NCBI RefSeq assembly: GCF_002091715.1
Contig: NZ_BDAG01000048.1
Location: 1 to 48,625, forward strand
Length of the DNA stretch: 48,625 nucleotides
DNA from: Pseudomonas migulae NBRC 103157
Lineage (GTDB): Bacteria > Pseudomonadota > Gammaproteobacteria > Pseudomonadales > Pseudomonadaceae
Reading direction: 5' to 3'
The position numbers and the translations under genes are program-made. Position 1 is the stretch's first letter, and each line of letters opens with the position of its first letter. Below, piece after piece: positions 40,290 through 48,602 of this stretch. A model generated the notes under the pieces. The model saw only the letters and a list, made by a program, of their open reading frames with translations. It searched no databases and was not told the DNA's origin.

Positions 40290-41527
40290 GGGGTTTCTCC
40301 GGGGATCGTTGAGGGCAGCGCGGCTTCGACCAGTTCGATCCAGTGCCGGACCGGGGTTCTGCCGGCACCGTCAAGGTGCGACTGACAGCCGATATTGGCC
40401 GTGACAATGACGTCGGGATGGCCGCTTTCCAGCGCGTTCAGTTTGTTGTCGCGCAGTTGCCGGGACAGTTCGGGTTGGGTGATCGAATAGGTGCCCGCCG
40501 AACCGCAACACAAGTGGCTGTCGGGCACGGCCGTGAGGTTGAAACCGAGGCGAATCAGCATTGCTTCCACCGCGCCGCCGAGTTTTTGCGCATGCTGCAA
40601 GGTGCAGGGGCAATGGAAGGCCAGACGCTGGTCGCTGTGGACGCCGAGGGTTTCCAGCGGTTCGTCGCCTAACACTTCCACCAGATCCCTGGCCAGCGCG
40701 CTGACCCTTTTTGCCTTTTCGGCGTAGGCCGGATCGCGCTCGAGCAGATGGCCATAGTCCTTGATGAAGGCGCCACAGCCACTGGCGGTTTGCACGATGG
40801 CTTCGGCGCCGTTCTCGATACTCGGCCACCAGGCATCGATGTTGCGCCGGGCGCGGTCGAGTCCGGCAGCCTGCGCGTCGAGGTGATAATCCACGGCACC
40901 GCAGCAACCCGCCTCACTGGACGAGATGACACTGATGCCCAGTCGATCCAGCACTCGCGCAGCCGCTGCATTGGTGTTCGGCGACAGGCTCGGCTGCACG
41001 CAGCCTTCGAGCATCAGCACCTGGCGGGCGTGGCGGGCGACGGGGCGAGGCCTGGAGGGATAAACGCGACGAGGCAACTTGGCCTGCAAGGCGTTGGGCA
41101 GCAGCGCCTGAAACACCTGACCGCTGCTGACCAGTGCCTTGAACAGTCCCGGGTTGGGTACGACGCGGCGCAAACCTTCACGCAACAGGCGCTGGTCGAT
41201 GGAGCGCGGCACCGCTGCGTCGACCACCGCGCGGCCAATGTCCAGCAAGTTGTGATAATCGACACCAGAGGGGCAGGTGGTTTCGCAATTGCGGCAGGAC
41301 AGGCAACGGTCCAGATGCTGCTGGGTTTTCTGGGTGACCTCGTTGCCTTCCAGCACCTGTTTGATCAGGTAAATGCGGCCCCGTGGTCCATCGAGTTCAT
41401 CGCCCAGCAATTGATAAGTCGGGCATGTGGCGTTGCAGAATCCACAGTGCACACAGGTGCGCAGGATGCTTTCGGCTTCTTCGGCGCGGGGCAGATGTCG
41501 GGCGGTGTCGCTCAGGGTCGTCTGCAT
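40286..41527 (-). CDS. glcF: Glycolate oxidase iron-sulfur subunit GlcF
   Basis: A 413-residue subunit that carries electrons from the flavin subunits. It has two [4Fe-4S] motifs, Cys25/28/31/35 (CVHCGFCNATCP) and Cys75/78/81/85 (CLSCRNCETTCP), and two CCG-type domains (EAGCCGAVDYH; HLCCGSAGTYS). The ATG at 41527 is two bases after the glcE stop and has a GGAG site; a TTG six bases upstream is less likely. Confidence 0.96.
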   Translation of the reverse strand: MQTTLSDTARHLPRAEEAESILRTCVHCGFCNATCPTYQLLGDELDGPRGRIYLIKQVLEGNEVTQKTQQHLDRCLSCRNCETTCPSGVDYHNLLDIGRAVVDAAVPRSIDQRLLREGLRRVVPNPGLFKALVSSGQVFQALLPNALQAKLPRRVYPSRPRPVARHARQVLMLEGCVQPSLSPNTNAAAARVLDRLGISVISSSEAGCCGAVDYHLDAQAAGLDRARRNIDAWWPSIENGAEAIVQTASGCGAFIKDYGHLLERDPAYAEKAKRVSALARDLVEVLGDEPLETLGVHSDQRLAFHCPCTLQHAQKLGGAVEAMLIRLGFNLTAVPDSHLCCGSAGTYSITQPELSRQLRDNKLNALESGHPDVIVTANIGCQSHLDGAGRTPVRHWIELVEAALPSTIPGETP

Positions 41528-41529
41528 GG

Positions 41530-42594
41530 TCAAAGCTCCGCGTACAGGCGTGCGGGGTTGAAGATGCCCCGTGGATCGAGTTGCTGCTTCAGGCTGCGGT
41601 GATAGCGCATCAACGCGTCAGGCAGCGGTTGGAACGGGCTGTCGATCAGGCCATGGCTGTAGCAGGTGACGTGGCCGCCAACCTCTTCGACGACCTTGCG
41701 AATGAACGCCGCTTCAGCGTCGGACTTGAGCCAGCGCTGGGCACCGCCCCAGTCGATCAATTGCCGGCCGGGCAGGGACAACCAAACGGTGTTATGCGGC
41801 ACAGACAAGCGCCAAAGCGGCTGATCCTCGTCGAAGAAACTCAGTCGCTGTTCGTTGAGATCCGTCCAGTAAGCGCTGTCCAACAACTCGCCACCCAACC
41901 GGTCATGGGCCGCCGTCACCGAGCCTTCACCACCTTCCAACCGCAGGTGCAGGCGCTGCCCGTCGTGGCACGCGGCGCTGATCGGCAGCGGTTGCTGGCC
42001 CCATTCCGCGAGGCGCAACAAGGCACGTTCGCTGTCCATTTCCAGGCTGATGCTCAGGCACTGACGTGGTTTGGGCAGCACCTTGAGCGAGACTTCCGTG
42101 ATCACGCCAAGGGAGCCGAAGCTGCCAGCCATCAGACGCGAAAGGTCGTAGCCGGCGACGTTCTTCATCACTTCGCCACCGAAGCGCAAGTGTTTGCCAT
42201 GCCCGGTGATGACGCGCGTGCCTAGGACAAAGTCGCGAACCGAGCCAGACCATGGGCGGCGTGGCCCCGACAGTCCGCAGGCGATCATCCCGCCGACGGT
42301 GGCGTCGTCACCGAAGGAGGGCGGTTCGCAGGGCAGCATCTGCTGCGCATCATCCAGCACCTCCTTCAGCTCTGACAACGGCGTACCGCAGCGCGCGGTG
42401 ATCACCAGTTCGGTCGGATCATAGCTGACGATGCCACGGTGCGAGCGTGTATCGAGGACTTCCCCCGCAACAATGCGTCCCAGAAACGCCTTGCTGTTGG
42501 AGCCCTGAATGCGCAGCGGCGTGGCGTTTTCCAGTGCCTGGTTGACCTGCTCCAGCAGCACGGCGCTGTCATCGATATCCCATTCACTGTGCAT
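41530..42594 (-). CDS. glcE: Glycolate oxidase FAD-binding subunit GlcE
   Basis: A 354-residue FAD-binding subunit of the PCMH type. Features include LRIQGSNSKAFLGR near the N-terminus, SFGDDATVGGMIACGLSGPRR as the FAD-contacting motif and GGEVMKNVAGYDLSRLMAGS. Its ATG overlaps the glcD stop by one base (TGATG). It works with GlcD and GlcF to oxidise glycolate to glyoxylate, with electrons passing to the respiratory chain. Confidence 0.96.
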   Translation of the reverse strand: MHSEWDIDDSAVLLEQVNQALENATPLRIQGSNSKAFLGRIVAGEVLDTRSHRGIVSYDPTELVITARCGTPLSELKEVLDDAQQMLPCEPPSFGDDATVGGMIACGLSGPRRPWSGSVRDFVLGTRVITGHGKHLRFGGEVMKNVAGYDLSRLMAGSFGSLGVITEVSLKVLPKPRQCLSISLEMDSERALLRLAEWGQQPLPISAACHDGQRLHLRLEGGEGSVTAAHDRLGGELLDSAYWTDLNEQRLSFFDEDQPLWRLSVPHNTVWLSLPGRQLIDWGGAQRWLKSDAEAAFIRKVVEEVGGHVTCYSHGLIDSPFQPLPDALMRYHRSLKQQLDPRGIFNPARLYAEL

Positions 42595-44093
42595 CAGAAA
42601 CGCTCCAGCTCAGGGAAGGGCAGTTGACCCATGTGCACGTGCATGGCACCAAACTCTGCGCAGCGGTGCAGGGTCGGAATGTTCTTGCCCGGATTGAGCA
42701 AACCACTCGGATCGAACGCGGCTTTGACGGCATGGAACACGGTCAGCTCGTCGCTGTTGAACTGCGCGCACATCTGATTGATTTTCTCGCGGCCCACACC
42801 GTGTTCTCCGGTAATGCTGCCGCCGACCTTCACGCATAACTCGAGGATCTTGCCGCCCAGGTTTTCGGCGCGGTCGAGCTCGCCCGGTTGATTGGCGTCG
42901 AACAGAATCAGCGGGTGCATGTTGCCGTCACCCGCGTGAAAAACGTTGGCGACGCGCAGGTCATACTCGGCGGACAGCGCCGCAATCGCACGCAGCACAC
43001 CAGGCAATTCGCGGCGCGGGATGGTGCCGTCCATGCAGTAGTAATCGGGAGAAAGGCGACCCACTGCCGGGAAGGCATTCTTGCGCCCGGCCCAGAAACG
43101 CACGCGTTCTGCTTCATCCTTGGCCTGACGCACTTCGGTGGCACCCGCGTTTTCCAGCACCTGGCGCACACGGTCGCAGTCGTCGTGGACATCGGCTTCG
43201 ACCCCGTCGAGTTCGCACAGCAGGATGGCTTCGGCGTCCACCGGATAACCGGCGTGGATAAAGTCTTCGGCGGCACGAATCGCCAGGTTGTCCATCATTT
43301 CCAGGCCACCGGGAATGATGCCGGCGGCGATGATGTCCCCGACCGCGCGACCGGCCTTTTCGACGGCATCGAACGCGGCCAGCAGCACCTTCGCGGTCTG
43401 TGGTTTGGGCAGCAGTTTGACCGTGACTTCGGTGATCACCCCGAGCATGCCTTCGGAACCGGTGAACAGCGCCAGCAGGTCGAAGCCGGGCGAGTCGAGG
43501 GCGTCGGAGCCCAACGTCAGGTGTTCGCCATCGACTGTCAGAATGTCGACTTTAAGCAGGTTGTGCACGGTCAGGCCGTATTTCAGGCAATGCACGCCGC
43601 CAGCGTTTTCAGCGACATTGCCGCCGATGGAACAGGCAATTTGCGAAGAAGGGTCCGGCGCGTAGTACAGGCCGAACAGCGCGGCCGCCTGGGAAATCGC
43701 CAGGTTGCGCACGCCTGGCTGGACCCTTGCCGTGCGGGCGGCAGGGTCGATGTGCAGGATGTTGTTGAAACGCGCCATTACCAGCAGCACGCCTTTTTCC
43801 AGCGGCAATGCGCCGCCGGACAAACCGGTGCCGGCGCCACGGGCGACCACCGGGACGTGCAATTCATGACAGAGTCGAAGCACGCCTTGGACCTCGTCGA
43901 GGTGGCGCGGCAGCACCACCAGCAGGGGCGTGGTGCGATAGGCCGAGAGTCCGTCGCATTCGTACGGCTTGAGTTCTTCCTGCTGACTCAGTACTTCCAG
44001 CTTCGGCAAGCGGGTTTGCAGGGCTCGCAGCAAGGCGGCTTTGTCGATGTCCGGCAGCACACCATCAACGCGTTCATCGTAGAGAATGTTCAT
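42594..44093 (-). CDS. glcD: Glycolate oxidase catalytic subunit GlcD
   Basis: A 499-residue flavoprotein, the first gene of glcDEFG. The start at 44093 gives MNILYDERVDGVLPDID. The FAD motif is VVARGAGTGLSGGALP, and the C-terminal FAD-oxidase part has NVFHAGDGNMHPLI and GSITGEHGVGREK. Length agrees with E. coli GlcD. The upstream lactate/glycolate permease gene lies on the same strand, 136 bases away, separated by a large inverted repeat. Confidence 0.96.
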   Translation of the reverse strand: MNILYDERVDGVLPDIDKAALLRALQTRLPKLEVLSQQEELKPYECDGLSAYRTTPLLVVLPRHLDEVQGVLRLCHELHVPVVARGAGTGLSGGALPLEKGVLLVMARFNNILHIDPAARTARVQPGVRNLAISQAAALFGLYYAPDPSSQIACSIGGNVAENAGGVHCLKYGLTVHNLLKVDILTVDGEHLTLGSDALDSPGFDLLALFTGSEGMLGVITEVTVKLLPKPQTAKVLLAAFDAVEKAGRAVGDIIAAGIIPGGLEMMDNLAIRAAEDFIHAGYPVDAEAILLCELDGVEADVHDDCDRVRQVLENAGATEVRQAKDEAERVRFWAGRKNAFPAVGRLSPDYYCMDGTIPRRELPGVLRAIAALSAEYDLRVANVFHAGDGNMHPLILFDANQPGELDRAENLGGKILELCVKVGGSITGEHGVGREKINQMCAQFNSDELTVFHAVKAAFDPSGLLNPGKNIPTLHRCAEFGAMHVHMGQLPFPELERF

Positions 44094-44159
44094 AGTCGTT
44101 TTACGATACTCCGTTCGTGTATGGCCGGGCAGCGGTCTGTTTATTTGAGCCTTAGGTGT

Positions 44160-44218
44160 ATATCCGTTTCTGCGGTAACGGCGGCTATTGGTTCCGCCGT
44201 TACCCAAGAAACGGATAT
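44160..44218. other. Large near-perfect inverted repeat between lldP and glcD
   Basis: Arms of 25 bases at 44160-44184 and 44194-44218 pair over 12 (ATATCCGTTTCT) and 11 (GGTAACGGCGG) bases with two mismatches between, around a nine-base loop. It is not of the REP types seen in this window and has no T-run on either side. It lies 11 bases after the permease stop in the direction of transcription. Confidence 0.88.
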
Positions 44219-44229
44219 GCCCACTTAGC

Positions 44230-45993
44230 TCAATGCCCACCCACAACCATCTGCGTAAACGGCGACACATACGCCTGCAACGTCACCAACCCACCCACCA
44301 GAATCGCCAGAATGACGGAATGGAAGAACACATAACGCAGAATTTCCCCTTCATGGCCATACCAGCGCGTGGCGGTGGAAGCCACCACGATCGACTGAGC
44401 GTCAACCATCTTGCCCATGACCCCACCGGAACTGTTGGCCGCCGCCATCAACACCGGGCTCAGACCGAGTTGCTCGGCAGTCACTTTCTGCAAGCCGCCG
44501 AACAGCACGTTGGACGCCGTGTCCGAACCCGTCAGCGCCACGCCGAGCCAGCCGAGCAGGGTGCCGAACATGGGATAGAAAATCCCCGTCGCCGCGAACG
44601 CCAGACCCATGGTGGCATCCAGCCCCGAATAGCGGGTGAGGAAGCCGAGCGCGAGCATCGCCACAATGGTAATCAGCGAGTAACGCACAACCCAGATGGT
44701 TCGCAGGTACTGCTTGATCAATTGCGGGATGGAATAGCCCATCAACAAGCCGCCTAAGATCGCCGCCAACAAGATGCCGCTGCCAGTGCTGGTCAGCCAG
44801 GTGAACTTGTAGACCGCATCCTCGGTTTTAGGCGCAGGCACCACCGGCGGGACTTTTTCGATTTGCTGGTGGATCGTGCCGAAGGTGACGACCGGGGCAA
44901 AGATCGGGTTCGCTTCGCGCAGCGGTTTGCCTTGGGGATCGAGCTTGGCCGAGTTCGTGACCGGATCAATCGCCGGGCGGGTATCGAACAGGTTCTTGAA
45001 GCCCTGGGTGCCCCAGGCGAAAACGAACACTGTGAGGATGATCCACGGCATCCAGGCGCGCATGACAGCAGGCTTGGTGTCGCTGGCGAAAGTCGCGCTG
45101 GCGACGGGTTTTTCATCATGCTCTTCGGCTATTTTGGAGTTGTCGACGCGCCCGGACAGCGCGGCGGAGGTGTGCACTGTCGCGGGTTTCCACACCCTGA
45201 GAAAACCGGTCAGGCAGGCCATGGAAATCAGCGCGGCGATCACGTCCACCAGCATCGGCCCGTGGTAGTTGGACACCAGGAACTGCGGCACTGCGAAGCT
45301 AACCCCAGCGACCAGAATGGCCGGCCAGATTTCCAGCATCTTGCGCCAGCCGGCGAAGGCCCAGATCAACCAGAACGGCACGATCACCGAGAAAAACGGC
45401 AATTGCCGGCCGACCATCATCGACAGCTCCATCTCATCCAGGCCGGTGACCTTGGCCAGCGTAATGATCGGCGTACCCAGCGCGCCGAACGCCACGGGTG
45501 CGGTGTTGGCGATCAATGCCAGGCCGGACGCGGCCAGCGGCGAGAAGCCCAGACCGATCAGAATCGCCCCGGTCACCGCCACCGGCGTACCGAACCCGGC
45601 AGCCCCTTCGAAAAAGGCGCCGAAGCAGAAGGCAATCAGCAACAATTGCAGGCGACGATCGTCGGTAATGCGCGCCAGCGAGTCCTGCAACACTTTGAAC
45701 GAGCCGTTCTCGGTGGTCAGTCGGTGCAGGAAGATGATGTTGAGCACAATCCAGCCAATCGGCAGCAAGCCGTTGGCGGCGCCATAAAGAGCGGCCGAGC
45801 CTGCCATGTTCGCCGGCATGCCGAAGGCGAAAATCGCGATGACCAGGGCCGAGGCGAGGGCGAGCAATGCCGCCAGATGTGCTTTGATGTGGAAGAACGC
45901 CAGGGCTGCCAGCATCACCACGACCGGCACTGCTGCCATGATGGTTGAAATGACCGGGTTGCCGAACGGATCGTAGATTTGCTGCCAGACCAT
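44230..45993 (-). CDS. lldP: L-lactate/glycolate permease LldP/GlcA
   Basis: A 587-residue inner-membrane permease of the LctP family with a dozen or more hydrophobic segments. Signature stretches include NGSFKVLQDSLARITDDRRLQ, FGAFFEGAAGFGTPVAVTGAI and LTGSDTASNVLFGGLQ. A soluble loop of about 100 residues lies after residue 300. The ATG at 45993 follows AGAGGTGG. Being upstream of glcDEFG, it may chiefly import glycolate (GlcA role), but LldP and GlcA cannot be separated by sequence here. No glcC or lldR regulator is in the window. Confidence 0.93.
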   Translation of the reverse strand: MVWQQIYDPFGNPVISTIMAAVPVVVMLAALAFFHIKAHLAALLALASALVIAIFAFGMPANMAGSAALYGAANGLLPIGWIVLNIIFLHRLTTENGSFKVLQDSLARITDDRRLQLLLIAFCFGAFFEGAAGFGTPVAVTGAILIGLGFSPLAASGLALIANTAPVAFGALGTPIITLAKVTGLDEMELSMMVGRQLPFFSVIVPFWLIWAFAGWRKMLEIWPAILVAGVSFAVPQFLVSNYHGPMLVDVIAALISMACLTGFLRVWKPATVHTSAALSGRVDNSKIAEEHDEKPVASATFASDTKPAVMRAWMPWIILTVFVFAWGTQGFKNLFDTRPAIDPVTNSAKLDPQGKPLREANPIFAPVVTFGTIHQQIEKVPPVVPAPKTEDAVYKFTWLTSTGSGILLAAILGGLLMGYSIPQLIKQYLRTIWVVRYSLITIVAMLALGFLTRYSGLDATMGLAFAATGIFYPMFGTLLGWLGVALTGSDTASNVLFGGLQKVTAEQLGLSPVLMAAANSSGGVMGKMVDAQSIVVASTATRWYGHEGEILRYVFFHSVILAILVGGLVTLQAYVSPFTQMVVGGH

Positions 45994-46174
45994 GTTCCAC
46001 CTCTGCTTTTTATTGTTGGGAGTGCAGACCCCGAGGGGGCGGTGGCTTGTAGTATAGGTGGCATTGCGCCGCTGTCTTGCACCCTTGTACACCAGGCCTT
46101 TCAGCGGTTTTTTGAACTAAAAATATGGACTGCGGTACGCGTTGACCGACTTAACTACCCGGAGGAACGCAACA

Positions 46175-46411
46175 ATGACTGAACGCCATTTGCTCCACAC
46201 GGAAACGCTGTCGAACGGATGCAGCATCAAGGTCAAGGCCGAGATCCTGCGGGACGGTTCGTTGGGTATGTTTATCGGTGTCTACCGACCTGATGGCACG
46301 GCCGTTGAGGAGAACGATCATCCCGCGCTGCATTTTCTCGACATGGAAGCGGCGATGGAGTGGGGGATCGAGAAAGCCAAGCGCATCGGCAACGGGCAGA
46401 GGACGTTGTAG
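46175..46411 (+). CDS. Small conserved protein of unknown function, 78 aa
   Basis: A 78-residue cytoplasmic protein with a strong GGAGGAAC ribosome site. Pattern MTERHLLHTETLSNGCSIKV and GVYRPDGTAVEENDHPALHFLDMEAAMEWGIEKAKRI suggests a small alpha+beta fold. It is divergent from the lactate permease gene; the roughly 180-base shared gap should contain both promoters. No function known. Confidence 0.75.
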   Translation: MTERHLLHTETLSNGCSIKVKAEILRDGSLGMFIGVYRPDGTAVEENDHPALHFLDMEAAMEWGIEKAKRIGNGQRTL

Positions 46412-46440
46412 GGGATCGACCTTGAAGTCGAGGTGTGGCC

Positions 46441-46504
46441 ATCGCCAGCAAGCCGGCTCCTACAGGTTTTGCGCTGCCCCTGTAGGAGCCGGCTTGCTGG
46501 CGAT
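46441..46504. repeat. REP pair
   Basis: ATCGCCAGCAAGCCGGCTCC at 46441-46460 and its inverse GGAGCCGGCTTGCTGGCGAT at 46485-46504 form a perfect long stem with a loop of about 24 bases, between converging genes. Confidence 0.9.
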
Positions 46505-46516
46505 GCCTTTAATTCT

Positions 46517-46945
46517 TCAGGCCTTGCTGGCCGCCAGATAAGCACCGAGACGGCGACCCATTTCTTCGCCCAGGGCCTGCAAGCCGCTCAGCGGACGGAC
46601 CATGACCTCGAATTCAACGATTTTGCCTTGCTCGTCGAAGCGGATCATGTCGATGCCCTTGAGCTCTTTTCCGCCGACCTTGGCGCTGAATTCGAGAACG
46701 ACATTCAAGCCGTCCGCAGTCGCCAACTCGCGGTGGTAGGTGAACTCTTCAAAGACGTTGAACACCGTGGTCAGAATCATCGTGACCACCTTGGCGCCCG
46801 GGTACGGAGTGTGTGCCATCGGTGAGCGGAACACCGCGTTCGGGTCCAGCAGGGCGGGCAGGGCTTGCAGGTCAGCTTCGCGGATCATTGCGTGCCACTG
46901 GGCCAAGGATGCTGCCGCGTTGGGGTGCAGTTTCAGCTCGGACAT
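46517..46945 (-). CDS. SnoaL/NTF2-like protein
   Basis: A 142-residue cytoplasmic protein with the nuclear-transport-factor-2-like fold. The ATG at 46945 has an AGGAG site; a TTG six bases upstream is less likely. Family features are MIREADLQALPALLDPNAVFRSP at the N-terminus and FDEQGKIVEFEVMVRPL at the end. Members bind small hydrophobic ligands or act as isomerases or hydrolases; no specific role can be assigned. Confidence 0.87.
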   Translation of the reverse strand: MSELKLHPNAAASLAQWHAMIREADLQALPALLDPNAVFRSPMAHTPYPGAKVVTMILTTVFNVFEEFTYHRELATADGLNVVLEFSAKVGGKELKGIDMIRFDEQGKIVEFEVMVRPLSGLQALGEEMGRRLGAYLAASKA

Positions 46946-47031
46946 ATTCAACTCCTGTTTTGTTGTTGTTCTGAAAGCATTGCCAATGACTGTATCGCAA
47001 TGGATCTGAAACGCTGCTTATGGCGGAGTAT

Positions 47032-47571
47032 TCAAGCGGTCGATGGCTGACCCGCTTTGGTCGCCAGATAGAGTTGGCGGTAAGCGGCAATCAACTGTTC
47101 CTGGGTGAAGGCGAGATTCCGACCGCTCGGATTGGGCAGCACCCACACTGCGGCATTGCCAAACGTGGTTGTTTGCAGGCCCCAGGCAATGTCTCGCTGG
47201 CGGGATAACGCGCAATACGCCGCTTTACCGAGAAACGCTACGAAGCGTGGCGCATGGCGTTCGATTTTCTGTTCGGAACTCGCCGCGGCGACGGTGAATT
47301 CATCCATCGATAGTTGATCCGCCCGCGCCGTCGGCCGATCCACCACGGCGGTCAAGCCACACTCATACTGCAAAATCTGCCGGTCGTTTTCCGGGCGTAC
47401 TTCCTGCGGTGTAAAACCGGCAAGATGCAGCGTGCGCCAGAAGCGATTGCCCCTGCCAGCAAAGTGATGCCCCTGGGCCGCGGCCATCACACCCGGATTG
47501 ATCCCGCAAAAAATCACCGCCAAGTGCTCGGCCAGAATGTCTTCGAGTCCTTCACTCACGTTTAAAACCAC
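47032..47571 (-). CDS. mug: G/U mismatch-specific DNA glycosylase Mug
   Basis: A 179-residue uracil-DNA glycosylase family 2 enzyme that removes uracil or ethenocytosine opposite guanine. Motif A is GINPG, with the active-site Asn. The DNA-intercalation motif is NPSGRN. FAGRGNRFW near residue 40 is also typical. The frame begins with GTG at 47571; a second GTG at 47559 is possible. It overlaps no other gene and precedes the SnoaL-like gene by 86 bases. Confidence 0.92.
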   Translation of the reverse strand: MVLNVSEGLEDILAEHLAVIFCGINPGVMAAAQGHHFAGRGNRFWRTLHLAGFTPQEVRPENDRQILQYECGLTAVVDRPTARADQLSMDEFTVAAASSEQKIERHAPRFVAFLGKAAYCALSRQRDIAWGLQTTTFGNAAVWVLPNPSGRNLAFTQEQLIAAYRQLYLATKAGQPSTA

Positions 47572-47578
47572 AACCGCA

Positions 47579-47731
47579 CATCACGTTGATTGCGTTGCGT
47601 GCCAGCCGATCTACCCGTCACGCAAGTTCGTGGACGCAAAAATAAAGACATGGGTGGAGTTTCTGAAGGATTACCTACCGGTGCTGTTGGCATCCGATGA
47701 AGAAATTGCCGGTTCAGCCGCAGGACGATAA
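47579..47731 (+). pseudogene. Remnant of a LysR-type regulator C-terminus
   Basis: The frame HHVDCVACQPIYPSRKFVDA continues as KIKTWVEFLKDYLP and ends at TAA 47731. YPSRxxxDxKIxxWVEFL is the classical C-terminus of LysR regulators. Only about 50 residues remain; the helix-turn-helix and most of the effector domain are missing and the frame abuts the Mug start. It is a decayed gene end. Confidence 0.75.
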
Positions 47732-47784
47732 TGCAGGGGGGGCGGCAGGCATGGAGTGTCGACCCCCCATCGTACGCACGGTCC

Positions 47785-48054
47785 TCAACCGTTCGAACAG
47801 CCGGTTCCCATCACCTGGTACTGAAGGATACGGCGTTGACCCTTCGAGTCTTCATAGGTCATTTGCTTCGGCACTGGCGAGCACTCGTCTCCCGTATCCG
47901 TCACGGTAATGATTTTCTGGATATCGAGTTTCATGCCGTAAGAGTAACTTTCAACCGGAATCTGGCTGGCCGCATTAGTGGGAGTTTCATCCGAGTAGGC
48001 CTGAGCGGCTACACCGGCAAATGCCAGAAACATCGCGATTTTTAAAGCTTTCAT
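47785..48054 (-). CDS. DUF2790 family small periplasmic protein
   Basis: An 89-residue protein with signal peptide MKALKIAMFLAFAGVAAQA-YS; the ATG at 48054 is chosen over a start 69 bases upstream. The mature part carries the DUF2790 pattern ESYSYGMKLDIQKIITV, then CSPVPKQMTYEDSKGQRRILQY and MGTGC, with two Cys likely paired. This family is abundant in Pseudomonas; role unknown. Confidence 0.88.
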   Translation of the reverse strand: MKALKIAMFLAFAGVAAQAYSDETPTNAASQIPVESYSYGMKLDIQKIITVTDTGDECSPVPKQMTYEDSKGQRRILQYQVMGTGCSNG

Positions 48055-48320
48055 GGTGTTCACCTTCGCATCGAGTTTCGGTGGGTCCCGGTGAGTCAGT
48101 GGCTGCTTGAATCGTATGTTCACCGGGTGAAGTCGATGCTAGGAGTTTAGTCTTTCCTCAAATAGCGGTCCGCTGGACAAACACTGTTGCCAGATTGCGC
48201 AGGTATGCGGGGAATGCGGCTTTGGGGTGGTTATTTTCTTTGCTTCCTGCGGGGCTTCGTTGCGGATCAAATCGATCTAAAAATGCCGTTTCGCATTGCT
48301 GACGGTGGGCTACCATTGAA
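48055..48320. other. Intergenic region without identified gene
   Basis: Non-coding DNA upstream of the DUF2790 gene. A minus-strand frame across it and the following RNA-like segment has low-complexity, repeat-derived composition (DPQRSPAGSKENNH...) and is not credited. No other element was found. Confidence 0.4.
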
Positions 48321-48555
48321 CATGTAGGTGAAGACGCAGACTGATGCGCAAGCGGATGGCAAGGACACGTGGGGCGCGTTCCGAAGGGTACACGGTTAGA
48401 AAGATCTCCGCGCTGAGATCCAGCCCTTATGCCGTGTGAAGCAGAAGAGCACAAAACTGTTCTGTGAGAGTCCTGATAAACCTTGTAAGCCGGAGACCAG
48501 CACCGGCCACCTACTCGAATCCCAAAGCCCGCCTTGTGCGGGCTTTGTCGTTTTC
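48320..48555 (+). ncRNA. Candidate structured RNA with terminator
   Basis: Several pairings can be drawn on the plus strand: GATCTC/GAGATC (48403-48408/48415-48420), ACACGG/CCGTGT (48390-48395/48432-48437), AAGGG/CCCTT (48384-48388/48424-48428), CAGAA/TTCTG (48442-48446/48460-48464) and GCCGG/CCGGC (48489-48493/48503-48507), closed by GGAC/GTCC (48363-48366/48470-48473). AAGGG and ACACGG pairings interlock as a pseudoknot. A terminator follows. The boundaries, class and even existence of the RNA are unproven. Confidence 0.4.
48524..48555 (+). terminator. Rho-independent terminator at the end of the RNA-like segment
   Basis: AAAGCCCGC (48524-48532) pairs with GCGGGCTTT (48538-48546) around CTTGT, followed by GTCGTTTTC. 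The T-run is short and broken, but the stem is typical of Pseudomonas terminators. No plus-strand protein gene precedes it closely. Confidence 0.72.
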
Positions 48556-48602
48556 GCTGTCATCTATCGCACTACACAATCCTTCGGGAACCTACGGTAG
48601 GA

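Noticed and set aside
48363..48510. Cobalamin riboswitch
   Set aside because: An AAGCCGGAGACC stretch resembles the B12 box, but the conserved GCCCCCGCAAC core and the expected order of helices are missing.
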